From assembly GCA_937136425.1 (NCBI GenBank), contig CAKZON010000120.1, forward strand, positions 1 through 36,995: a stretch of DNA of 36,995 bases, written 5' to 3'. Numbering within the stretch: position 1 is the first letter of the stretch; each line of letters opens with the position of its first letter. The position numbers and the translations under genes were made by a program. Source of the DNA: an uncultured Crocinitomix sp. (GTDB lineage: Bacteria; Bacteroidota; Bacteroidia; Flavobacteriales_D; Crocinitomicaceae). The notes under the pieces were generated by a model, which was not told where the DNA came from, made no database searches, and saw only the letters and a program-made list of their open reading frames with translations. Positions 16,365 through 24,991 of the stretch are shown piece after piece.

Positions 16365-18599
16365 TTATGCTAACGCTTTTTCTAACGCATTGTCATAAAC
16401 ATCTTTGATTTCATTTACATAACCGTAATGTTCATCATCTACACACATTTTTCCTTTAGTAACATGTCCTAATAAAGTATAAGGCACAGATTGATTCATC
16501 ATATACTCGATAAATTCTTCTTCTTGATCTTCGTTAATTGTTACCACTACTCTACTTTGAGACTCACCAAATAAGAAAGCATCCTCTCTGATTTCAGCAT
16601 CTGTCACAATATCAAATCCAAGTTTGTTTGGCATTGCCATTTCTGTCATTGCTACGAACAATCCACCATCTGCACAATCATGTGCGGCATTGATTAATTC
16701 ATTTTGAATTAATCCTTTAATTGTTGTTTGCAATTCAAACTCATCATCTAAATTAAAGTGAGGCGCCGGTGAAGCATCAATTCCATGATAAGAAACTAAA
16801 TATTCTGATGATGAAATATCATCTTTAGATTCTCCAATAATGAAAATTAAATCACCTTTTGATTTAAAGTCCATTGTCATGATTTTCGATTTATCTTCAA
16901 CCACACCAATCATTCCAATAGTTGGCGTTGGAAACACAGGTTCTTCAACACCATTCATTACTGTTTGGTTATAGAAAGAAACGTTTCCTCCAGTTACGGG
17001 AGTTTCAAATTTGCGACATGCTTCACTCATACCTTTAATAGCACCAACAAATTGCCAGTAACATTCAGGATTGTATGGATTTCCAAAATTCAAACAGTTC
17101 GTTACTGCACTTGGAATACCACCAGAAATTACAATATTTCTTGCTGCTTCTGAAACAGCGATTTGAGTTCCTATTTCTGGATCAGCATTTACATAACGTG
17201 AATTACAATCCACTGTCATTGCTAAAGCACGGTTAGAACCTTTAATATTTGAAATACCTGCATCAGACGGACGGTTAGTAGACATTGTTTTTGTACCTAC
17301 CATAGAATCATACTGCTCGTAGATCCATCTTTTAGATGCAATATTCGGATGTTGTAATAATTGCATAGCAACTTCTTTCAAGTCTTCTGGTTGCTCAACA
17401 TCATCAATATTGAATTTTTTGAATTCTTGGTAATAAGCTGGTTCAGTATACTCACGCTCATAAACAGGAGCACCACCACCTAACACCAAAGATTCTGCAG
17501 GAACTGAAGCAACAACTTCACCATTCATAGAATAGTTAATTGTACCACCTTCTGTTACTACACCAATTTGAACAGCGTGTAAATCCCACTTTTCAAAAAT
17601 ATCTTCAACAATTTGTTCTTTTCCTTTTTCAATTACGCACAACATTCTTTCTTGAGATTCTGATAATAGAATTTCCCAATCTTTCATGTTATCTTGGCGC
17701 GTAGGCACTTTAGATAAATCAATATCCATTCCTACATTATCACCAGCTGCACTCATTTCACATGAAGAACATGTAATACCTGCAGCTCCCATATCTTGCA
17801 TACCTACAACTGCGTCAGTTTTAGCTAACTCTAACGTTGCTTCAAGCAATAATTTTTCTTGGAAAGGATCTCCCACCTGAACAGATGGTAAATCTTCTGA
17901 TGATTCTTCAGTTATATCTTTACTTGCAAATGCCGCACCTGCAATTCCATCTTTACCTGTAGAAGAACCTACAATATAAACGGGGTTTCCAGGACCAGCA
18001 GAAGTTGCTGAAATCATTTTACCTTCCAATATTCCGGCAGAGAATGCATTAACAAGTGGGTTTGTATTATAACATTTGTCAAACATTGTTTCTCCACCAA
18101 TGATTGGAACACCAAAAGAGTTTCCGTAATCACCAATTCCTTTTACCACACCTTTAACCAACCATTTTGTTCGGTCTAGGTTAATATCTCCAAAACGTAA
18201 TGAATTTAATTGCGCTACTGGGCGAGCCCCCATTGTAAAAATGTCACGGTTAATTCCGCCAACACCAGTTGCAGCACCTTGATAAGGTTCTAATGCACTA
18301 GGGTGATTGTGTGATTCTATCTTAAATACACATCCTACTCCATCTCCAATATCAACTAATCCGGCATTTTCTTCTCCGGCTTTCACCAACATTTGTGGTC
18401 CATCTTTAGGCAAAGTTTTCAACCATTTAATCGAGTTCTTATAAGAACAGTGTTCTGACCACATTACAGAATAAATTGACAATTCTGTAAAGTTAGGAGT
18501 TCGTCCCATTGCTTCTTTTATCAGCTCAAATTCTTCGGCCAATAGTCCGAGTTCAATAGCATCTTCAACTGTTGCGAGTACTTGTGTTTTATTATCCAT
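16365..18599 (-). CDS. purL: phosphoribosylformylglycinamidine synthase subunit PurL (small type)
   Basis: This enzyme makes FGAM from FGAR with ATP and ammonia in step 4 of purine synthesis. The 744-residue length and sequence match the Bacillus-type small PurL, with WSEHCSYKNS near residues 48-57, ESHNHPSALEPYQGAATGVGG in the N-terminal ATPase half, GMQDMGAAGITCSSCEM centrally and HDCADGGL in the C-terminal half. It lacks the PurS-like N-terminus and the glutaminase C-terminus of the about 1200-residue long form, so separate purQ and purS genes must exist elsewhere. It stands alone between a terminator and a promoter element at 18626-18633. Confidence 0.96.
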   Translation of the reverse strand: MDNKTQVLATVEDAIELGLLAEEFELIKEAMGRTPNFTELSIYSVMWSEHCSYKNSIKWLKTLPKDGPQMLVKAGEENAGLVDIGDGVGCVFKIESHNHPSALEPYQGAATGVGGINRDIFTMGARPVAQLNSLRFGDINLDRTKWLVKGVVKGIGDYGNSFGVPIIGGETMFDKCYNTNPLVNAFSAGILEGKMISATSAGPGNPVYIVGSSTGKDGIAGAAFASKDITEESSEDLPSVQVGDPFQEKLLLEATLELAKTDAVVGMQDMGAAGITCSSCEMSAAGDNVGMDIDLSKVPTRQDNMKDWEILLSESQERMLCVIEKGKEQIVEDIFEKWDLHAVQIGVVTEGGTINYSMNGEVVASVPAESLVLGGGAPVYEREYTEPAYYQEFKKFNIDDVEQPEDLKEVAMQLLQHPNIASKRWIYEQYDSMVGTKTMSTNRPSDAGISNIKGSNRALAMTVDCNSRYVNADPEIGTQIAVSEAARNIVISGGIPSAVTNCLNFGNPYNPECYWQFVGAIKGMSEACRKFETPVTGGNVSFYNQTVMNGVEEPVFPTPTIGMIGVVEDKSKIMTMDFKSKGDLIFIIGESKDDISSSEYLVSYHGIDASPAPHFNLDDEFELQTTIKGLIQNELINAAHDCADGGLFVAMTEMAMPNKLGFDIVTDAEIREDAFLFGESQSRVVVTINEDQEEEFIEYMMNQSVPYTLLGHVTKGKMCVDDEHYGYVNEIKDVYDNALEKALA

Positions 18600-18625
18600 T
18601 TGTTGTGCTAAATAAATTTAGACCA

Positions 18626-18633
18626 CAAAAGTA
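18626..18633 (-). promoter_or_regulatory. -7 element of purL promoter
   Basis: CAAAAGTA reads TACTTTTG on the minus strand, an exact TAnnTTTG match that gives a leader of about 20 nt. No purine-riboswitch-like structure is seen in that short leader. Confidence 0.5.
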
Positions 18634-18940
18634 GTTATTCTCACCCTTATAGTTTCCCTTTTAAACGAATAGTTCTTCATTTTTTTCAACAATTTAATAA
18701 ACCTGCGTTCGATTGTACTTTGCCCCCATTATAAATCAATCTTTTCTCAAATAGAACAAAGCTTTAAATAAGTATTTATAACACCAAAAAGGTAGTCTTC
18801 CCGTCTTAATTCGCTCACTTGTTCAATGTTCTAATGGATAAGTGTTTTCAAAACAATCTTTATAAATCTGATTTGTCAAAAACAAATAAATAGTTGCTCC
18901 TAACGAATATTTATTCAACCCGCACGAATATGAAAAAGCG

Positions 18941-18971
18941 TTGTATAAAGGAATTATTCTCTATTTATTTG
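18941..18971 (+). promoter_or_regulatory. promoter TTG-N20-TTTATTTG before lipoprotein
   Basis: TTG at 18941-18943, 20 nt, then TTTATTTG (7 of 8 matches) at 18964-18971. Transcription would begin near 18978, 17 nt before the ATG at 18995. This explains why a TTG at 18941 should not be taken as a start codon. Confidence 0.5.
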
Positions 18972-18994
18972 CTCCAAAAAAACAATTTATCATT

Positions 18995-19588
18995 ATGAAA
19001 ATTAAGACAATTAATTCACTATTTATTTTAGGAGCTACTTTAACATTTGCTTCTTGTGGAGGAGAAAACATCCATGATTTAGACAAAGCAGGTGAAGCTT
19101 TAGAAATTCAAAAAGAAATCATTGAAAAAGTAGGTGATTTAGTAACTTATGAAATTAACATGACCTCTCAAGGTGAGCTTGAAACATCATTGGACTGGGT
19201 AACCGTTGCTTCTGAAAAAGATGAAACTACAGTTCTTAAAAGTACTTGCCAATTAATTGGTTCTGGTGAAACAACTACTGACATTGAAGACAATGATTTT
19301 TTCGTTGAAAATTATATCAAAGATGGATCAAAAAAATTAAGCGAAATTGATTTTGACCTTGTTCAAAAGAACTTTGATGCAGCAAAAGCATTAATCCCAG
19401 CAGAATATGTTGATCACTCATTATATTCTTACACCATTGAATTTGACGAAGGAAAACGTGCTGATACATTTATCATTAATGCATTGCAAGAAGATGAATC
19501 AGATCATATGGAAGGAAATAGCATTGTAACAAACTACTACGAGTTCATCTTTTCAATGGATGAAAACGGAGGTTTGACTTTCGAATAA
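18995..19588 (+). CDS. lipoprotein of unknown function
   Basis: The start at 18995 is chosen because it begins a lipoprotein signal (MKIKTINSLFILGATLTFASC) with Cys at residue 21 followed by GGEN; in-frame codons further upstream fall inside the promoter. The mature part (about 176 residues) is acidic, helical at first, then beta-rich, with no family I recognise. It precedes the DUF3137 and lemA genes by 58 nt and may act with them in the envelope. Confidence 0.7.
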   Translation: MKIKTINSLFILGATLTFASCGGENIHDLDKAGEALEIQKEIIEKVGDLVTYEINMTSQGELETSLDWVTVASEKDETTVLKSTCQLIGSGETTTDIEDNDFFVENYIKDGSKKLSEIDFDLVQKNFDAAKALIPAEYVDHSLYSYTIEFDEGKRADTFIINALQEDESDHMEGNSIVTNYYEFIFSMDENGGLTFE

Positions 19589-19646
19589 CAAGTATTTATT
19601 ATCATTCATTAGCATCCGTAAAACAAATCAATTAATCTAACTAAAG

Positions 19647-21224
19647 ATGACTACAGAAGTTCTTAAAGAACAACTTATTTCCGAACATAAAAGAGACCGT
19701 AACTTAACAATTATCTCTTTTAGCCTTCTTATTATAATCATTGCACTAGCAGGCTTTTTCCTTTATAATTTGATCTTAAGATCTGTAGTTGATTCTGTTA
19801 TAGAAAATTCGGATGCTAATTCCCCCCTTTTACTAATATTTGCGGCACTTCCATTGGTTGGACTTGGTTATCTTGGATATCGAATCTATACAATTAACAG
19901 ACGCCTTAGTAAAATAAATCAGCTTATCGAGGATATTGAGTCTGGTAATGTTGCTATTAAGATTGATGAAGAAACCATTTATAAATTCACTATTCCATTA
20001 CTTAAGATCAACTTTAAATTAAAACCGATTCAATATCTTCGCATACGCTTTTCAGGGAATAACAATAAGCGTTATTTTCTTCCTGTACCATATGAAACTA
20101 TTCAAGATTTTAAAACAATTTTAAGTGGCGCAAATATTACAGAGGTTAACCAATCATGGCATGAACTCTACGCTACAAGATCAAATAACAATAATACTGA
20201 AACAACACCCCTAAAATCAAAACAGGAGTTTGATGAATTTGTCCAAAGTGATTTATCAGAAAAAATTCAATCACTAGAAAAAGACCGCAAGAGTGGTTAT
20301 AAAAAGCAGACCATCCTCACAATTGTTTTTACAATAATTGGCGTTTCTTCATGGATTATTATTCAATTTTTGCTTCCAAACGGCAGTAATATAATTGATA
20401 ACATTACCTCTTCTTTGAATGTATCACCAGCGTATTTGGTAATGGGAGCATTTGTTATTTATGGTATTGTGATGTTTATCATCAAACAAAAAAACAGTAA
20501 TACTTCTGGCGCCGGAACTGAGGTTAACCACCAATTCAAAACGGACATTTTCAAACGCATGATTGCTTTTATTAACCCAGGTTTCAAGTATATATTACAT
20601 GGGCACATTGCTCTAAACGAATTATTAGAAACAGGGATATTAGAACCTAAGAACTACACTATTGATGGAAATGACCAAATTATGGGAAACTATAATGGAA
20701 CTCCGTTTCAATTGTGTGATTTAACCGTTACTTACAAAGCTAATTTCTCAGAAGAAAAAGAAGCTCCGGATAATGTTTTTATAGGACAAATATTTATTGC
20801 ACAATTTAATAAACGCCTGAGCCATGAACTTTATATCATCCCTAAAAAACCGAAAGGATTATTTAAAAGTAAACCTGTAATTCATGAACACTTGGGTGCC
20901 TTGGGAGAAAAAGTTATTCTCGAAGATCCAGAATTCATGGCGCGTTATGATGTATACAGCACCGACCAAATTGAAGCGCGTTACATCATGTCTCCTTCGT
21001 TGATGGAGCGAATACTAAAAATGGATACAGCTGGAAACAGTTTGTACTTTTCATTTAAAAATGACCGTATCTCAATTGCAAACAATAACGGTAGGAATAA
21101 TTTTGAAACCTCCATGTCGGTTTCTTTGACAGAAGATAACGCCATGACTCGATTTTATGAAGAACTTACTGAACAATTATCCATTATTGATAATTTAAAA
21201 TTAAACATGAAAATCTGGAAATAA
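19647..21224 (+). CDS. DUF3137 membrane protein
   Basis: The 525-residue protein has two pairs of transmembrane helices (about 22-43 and 62-82; about 221-241 and 260-281) with a soluble domain after each pair. The C-terminal 230 residues match DUF3137: a GFKYILHGHI opening, IGQIFIAQFNKRL, EDPEFMARYDVYSTDQIEARYIMSPSLMERI and a final YFSFKNDRISIA strand. DUF3137 proteins are often encoded next to LemA, as here, where its stop codon and the lemA ATG share one base. The pair's biochemical role is unknown; a part in envelope homeostasis is inferred. Confidence 0.8.
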   Translation: MTTEVLKEQLISEHKRDRNLTIISFSLLIIIIALAGFFLYNLILRSVVDSVIENSDANSPLLLIFAALPLVGLGYLGYRIYTINRRLSKINQLIEDIESGNVAIKIDEETIYKFTIPLLKINFKLKPIQYLRIRFSGNNNKRYFLPVPYETIQDFKTILSGANITEVNQSWHELYATRSNNNNTETTPLKSKQEFDEFVQSDLSEKIQSLEKDRKSGYKKQTILTIVFTIIGVSSWIIIQFLLPNGSNIIDNITSSLNVSPAYLVMGAFVIYGIVMFIIKQKNSNTSGAGTEVNHQFKTDIFKRMIAFINPGFKYILHGHIALNELLETGILEPKNYTIDGNDQIMGNYNGTPFQLCDLTVTYKANFSEEKEAPDNVFIGQIFIAQFNKRLSHELYIIPKKPKGLFKSKPVIHEHLGALGEKVILEDPEFMARYDVYSTDQIEARYIMSPSLMERILKMDTAGNSLYFSFKNDRISIANNNGRNNFETSMSVSLTEDNAMTRFYEELTEQLSIIDNLKLNMKIWK

Positions 21225-21784
21225 TGACACTCACAAACTACATATTAATAGGAGTAGGAGCACTCCTAATAGCTCTATTATATTTGCTTATTTCAAAGTA
21301 CAATGTCCTTAACAGAGATCGAAATCAAATTGAGAATGCCATATCTTCATTGGACGCCATATTTATTAAGCGGGCAGATCTAATTCCAAACTTAGTCAGT
21401 GTAGTCAAACAATACATGAAGTTTGAAGAGGGTACTTTAGAAAAAATAACGGCATTAAGAAATCAAGGTTCAAACGCCAACCAAGCAATTGAACAGGCTG
21501 GAAATGATGCTATGAAAAACCTAATGATTCAAGTTGAAAATTACCCTGAATTAAAGGCTAATACACAATTTACAAACCTACAATACAGTTGGAACGAAGT
21601 AGAAGAACAAATCTCAGCTGGTAGAAGATACATCAGTTCATCAATTACACTTTACAATAACTCTATTACAACTTTCCCTAGTAATGTTGTGGCCAATGTT
21701 TTTGGTTTCAAAATGTACGAATGGCAATTTGCAAATGAATCACAAAGAGAAGCCATTCAGGCGGACAAACTTTTCACAAGCTGA
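21224..21784 (+). CDS. lemA: LemA family protein
   Basis: The 186-residue protein has an N-terminal membrane helix (about 5-23) and the LemA helical-bundle domain, recognised by YNVLNRDRNQIENAISSLDA, the KRADLIPNLVSVVKQY segment, and the late SWNEVEEQISAGRRYI and YNNSITTFPSNVVA blocks. LemA proteins are membrane-anchored helical bundles of unclear function. The ATG overlaps the DUF3137 stop (TAATG), so translation is coupled. Confidence 0.92.
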   Translation: MTLTNYILIGVGALLIALLYLLISKYNVLNRDRNQIENAISSLDAIFIKRADLIPNLVSVVKQYMKFEEGTLEKITALRNQGSNANQAIEQAGNDAMKNLMIQVENYPELKANTQFTNLQYSWNEVEEQISAGRRYISSSITLYNNSITTFPSNVVANVFGFKMYEWQFANESQREAIQADKLFTS

Positions 21785-21803
21785 TAACACTTAAACGTCT
21801 TGA

Positions 21804-21835
21804 TATAAGGGAATAGTTTTTCATTTTCTCTTATA
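21804..21835 (+). other. hairpin after lemA
   Basis: TATAAGGGAA (21804-21813) pairs with TTCTCTTATA (21826-21835) over 10 bp with one G-T pair and a T-rich 12-nt loop. No T run follows, so termination is uncertain. Confidence 0.35.
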
Positions 21836-21869
21836 AAATTGATAGTGTACCATTATCTTCTCATTTTCT

Positions 21870-21877
21870 TAATTTTG
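21870..21877 (+). promoter_or_regulatory. -7 element before GT-C-like gene
   Basis: TAATTTTG matches TAnnTTTG exactly, 11 nt before the ATG at 21889, so the leader would be only about 5 nt. No well-spaced TTG box. Confidence 0.45.
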
Positions 21878-21888
21878 CGAAGAAGAAA

Positions 21889-23355
21889 ATGGAATTACTC
21901 GGCCTAATCATAGTATTATTTCTAACATTTTTTTGCCTTTGGCGAATGGATGCTCGGTTAAACTTGACTAGGCGTCAACTATTAGTAGGTTGGGGAATTA
22001 AATTGGGTTTTTCAATTGCCTTTATTTTAGTATTCAGTGAGTATTATGGCAATGGTCAACTATACGGTGATGCTTACAATTTCATGAATGACAGCAGAAT
22101 TCTCTGTGAATTTGGAAAAGCGAATCCTTTTGAATATTTCAAATTACTCATTGGCGTTGCTAATGAGTCAATACTGTTTGATCAAACAATTTTAAGTGAA
22201 ACCAACATTTGGAGTTACGGAGAAAATGGCGATTTCATTAATGATAATCGCTTAATTATTCGAATCAATTCTATTATTCATTTTATTTCATTTGGGAATA
22301 TTTATACCCACGCCATTCTATTATCCTTCCTCTCCTATTTGGGAATTTTACTTGTTTACAAGACTTTTGTCAAGTTCATGAGTCGGCCGCAGCTTTTCTT
22401 TTTTTTATTAGTTGCTTTTCCTTCCATTGCATTTTGGACTTCTGGCATCACTAAAGAAGCCTTGCTAATTTTAGCGTTAGGTCTCTTCTTTTTTGGATTA
22501 TTTAGAACTTTTCAGCGTCGTTCATTCATTAACTTTATAATCATTGCTTTTGGCGTATTAATGCTACTCTTCAATAAACCACACGTTGGCTTAATAGTAT
22601 TAGCAATTTCACCTCTGCCAATTATTGGCTTTTTTACAAATTGGAAAAAAAGTGTTTTATGGATTTTTCCTGCTCTCGTTGTAGTTACAACCATTGGTTT
22701 AACCTATGCCCCAAGTCAAATTAATCTGCTCGACAAAGTATCATACAAACAAAAAGACCTTATGAATATGGGGAAAGGTGGAATTTTCTTTGTGACAGAT
22801 TCCTCTTTTTGTGCGTTTGATTATGAACACCTAGAACATTTCAATCCTCAACAAAACAAAAAAATCACAGTACTTAATGAAACTCAAGGTGAGTATAAAC
22901 TTTTTGGACAGAAGAATTTTCATTCATTCACTATTGCACCAAGTCAAAAACAGTTTGATGTCTACTTAATTCAACCACCATCTTTAAGTTATATCCCAGT
23001 CAGCCCCATTAATTATAATAGAGTTACATTACTAACTTCTATTCCTGAAGTATTGCAAAACACAATCATGCGCCCCTACCCTTGGGATCCAGGAAGCTCA
23101 TTAAAGTATTTTCCTTTTATCAGCAACTTATTATTAATTGGATTTGCGCTATATGTTTTAGTCAATAGAAAAAAAACAAGGATTGAAGAAAAGTATTTGA
23201 TCTGGTATTTTGTAATTTCGGCCTTGCTCATATTGTTATTGATTGGATGGACTACACCAATTTTAGGTGCTATTGTTCGGTATAAAATTGCCGCCGAATT
23301 TTTATTCATAATCGCATTATGCATGCAACTTAAACCTGTCAAAAATGAAGTATAA
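21889..23355 (+). CDS. multi-pass membrane protein, GT-C / polymerase-like
   Basis: The 488-residue protein has about ten transmembrane helices and one large extracytoplasmic loop (about 285-375) before the last helices. An acidic motif after helix 2 (GDAYNFMND, about 64-72) and a WTSGITKEALLILALG segment near helix 6 resemble the layout of GT-C glycosyltransferases and related envelope polymerases, which use lipid-linked sugars. This placement is an inference from topology and motif style. Its stop overlaps the start of the amidohydrolase gene by 11 nt, so the two are co-expressed. Confidence 0.6.
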   Translation: MELLGLIIVLFLTFFCLWRMDARLNLTRRQLLVGWGIKLGFSIAFILVFSEYYGNGQLYGDAYNFMNDSRILCEFGKANPFEYFKLLIGVANESILFDQTILSETNIWSYGENGDFINDNRLIIRINSIIHFISFGNIYTHAILLSFLSYLGILLVYKTFVKFMSRPQLFFFLLVAFPSIAFWTSGITKEALLILALGLFFFGLFRTFQRRSFINFIIIAFGVLMLLFNKPHVGLIVLAISPLPIIGFFTNWKKSVLWIFPALVVVTTIGLTYAPSQINLLDKVSYKQKDLMNMGKGGIFFVTDSSFCAFDYEHLEHFNPQQNKKITVLNETQGEYKLFGQKNFHSFTIAPSQKQFDVYLIQPPSLSYIPVSPINYNRVTLLTSIPEVLQNTIMRPYPWDPGSSLKYFPFISNLLLIGFALYVLVNRKKTRIEEKYLIWYFVISALLILLLIGWTTPILGAIVRYKIAAEFLFIIALCMQLKPVKNEV

Positions 23356-24985
23356 TCTATTTGTAATTTTCGCATTGTTTTGTTTCGCCTTATCCAGTTG
23401 TTATCAAGGAGATCAGGCAGATTTAATCATTCACAATGCACAAATATATTCTTGTGATGAGGATTTTACAGTGTATGAAGCCATGGCGATTAGAGATGGG
23501 AAAATACTTCAATTGGGACCTGAACGAGAAATATTAAACGGCTATAAATGTGATCAAATTATAGATGCACAAATGCGACCAATATATCCAGGTTTTTATG
23601 ATGGACATTGCCATTTTTTAGGTTATGCAAAATCTTTAAGTGAGGTTGACCTAAATGGAAGCAACTCGTTTGAGGAAGTTGTTGAGCGAGTTAAAGCGTA
23701 TGAGGCAACTAACGAATTAGAATGGATTCAAGGACGTGGTTGGGATCAAACATTGTGGGCTGTAGACTCATTTCCAAACAATGCAATTTTCAACGACTTA
23801 TTTCCTGACAAACCATTATTAATAAGACGTGTAGATGGACATGCAGCATTAGCAAATGCAAAAGCATTAGAAATTGCAGGAATTACAAGCGAAACCAAAA
23901 TTGATGGAGGATTCATTGGAGTTGAAAATGGCGTTTTAACAGGCTTGCTCTTGGACAATGCTTATGACTCTGTTGCGAAACACATTCCACAAATGGCACC
24001 CGACAAAAAATTAACCTTTTTACAGAAAGCGGAAAACAATTTATTTGCTGCTGGCCTAACTTCAATTAATGATGCGGGAATAGAAGCGGTTGATCGCGAA
24101 CTCTATGTAAACTGGTATGCCAATTCAGACTTGAGAATAAAAGACTATGCCATGTTGTTTCCGGATAATGAAAACATGAACTTTGCAACGAAAGAAGGTA
24201 TTTATAAAAAAGGAAATTTGCATATCCGATCTTTCAAAATTATTGCTGACGGCGCCTTGGGGTCTAGAGGTGCATGCTTGTTAAAACCATATACTGATGA
24301 ACATGATCACCTTGGGTTTATGTTACGTGACAGCGCTGCCCTTTTTGATATAGCTAGCTTAGCCAAAGAAATTGACTACCAAATTAACACACATTGTATT
24401 GGTGATTCTGCCAACAGAACAATGCTCAATATTTATGCGCAGGTAATTCAAGATAAACTAGATCACCGTTGGAAAATTGAACATGCGCAAGTATTAGCGG
24501 AATCAGACTTTGACTTATTTGAAGCCATTCGAATTTTACCTTCTGTTCAACCCACTCATTGCACCTCAGACATGCGCTGGGCTGAAGAACGATTAGGATC
24601 TGAACGAATTGTTTTTGCATATGCTTATAAAAAACTACTTGAAAAAGCAGGGAAGGTGGTATTAGGAACAGATTTTCCGATTGAAAGAATTTACCCACTT
24701 GAAACGTTTTACGCGGCCGTAACAAGGATGGACAGAGACGGTTATCCAACTGAAGGTTTTTACCCTAACGAAGTTTTAACAAGAGAAGAAGCATTAAAAG
24801 GAATGACTATTTGGGCTGCATTCTCAAATTTTGAAGAAAATGAACGCGGCTCATTAGAAGAAGGTAAAGCAGCAGATTTTGTAATGTTAACGCAAGATAT
24901 CATGAAGATTGAAGCGAGCGAAATCCTATCTACATTTGTTGTGCAAACTTACTTGGATGGTGAAATGGTCTATAATGCAGAATAA
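23345..24985 (+). CDS. YtcJ-like amidohydrolase, lipoprotein
   Basis: This 546-residue metal-dependent hydrolase belongs to the YtcJ/N-substituted formamide deformylase branch of the amidohydrolase superfamily. The metal site is visible: HCH (88-90) after YPGFYDG, a TH in INTHCIGDS, an IEHAQV histidine and the GTDFP aspartate. A lipoprotein signal (ALSSC, Cys19) places it on the periplasmic side of a membrane, whereas most relatives I know are cytoplasmic or secreted. The start at 23345 overlaps the previous gene by 11 nt. The substrate is probably an amide or ester, not resolvable here. Confidence 0.87.
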   Translation: MKYNLFVIFALFCFALSSCYQGDQADLIIHNAQIYSCDEDFTVYEAMAIRDGKILQLGPEREILNGYKCDQIIDAQMRPIYPGFYDGHCHFLGYAKSLSEVDLNGSNSFEEVVERVKAYEATNELEWIQGRGWDQTLWAVDSFPNNAIFNDLFPDKPLLIRRVDGHAALANAKALEIAGITSETKIDGGFIGVENGVLTGLLLDNAYDSVAKHIPQMAPDKKLTFLQKAENNLFAAGLTSINDAGIEAVDRELYVNWYANSDLRIKDYAMLFPDNENMNFATKEGIYKKGNLHIRSFKIIADGALGSRGACLLKPYTDEHDHLGFMLRDSAALFDIASLAKEIDYQINTHCIGDSANRTMLNIYAQVIQDKLDHRWKIEHAQVLAESDFDLFEAIRILPSVQPTHCTSDMRWAEERLGSERIVFAYAYKKLLEKAGKVVLGTDFPIERIYPLETFYAAVTRMDRDGYPTEGFYPNEVLTREEALKGMTIWAAFSNFEENERGSLEEGKAADFVMLTQDIMKIEASEILSTFVVQTYLDGEMVYNAE

Positions 24986-24991
24986 TTTTAA

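Larger units (their letters stand above)
18600..18994. other. intergenic region, purL / lipoprotein
   Basis: It holds the purL promoter element on the left and a complete promoter for the lipoprotein at 18941-18971. GTACTTTGC at 18715-18723 resembles a rightward -7 box but lacks one base of TAnnTTTG. Nothing else recognisable lies in 18725-18940; no hairpin plus T run was found. Confidence 0.5.

Noticed and set aside
18941..18994. A TTG start 18 codons upstream for the lipoprotein
   Set aside because: It would hide the lipoprotein signal, and the TTG fits as the -33 box of a promoter with 20-nt spacing to TTTATTTG.
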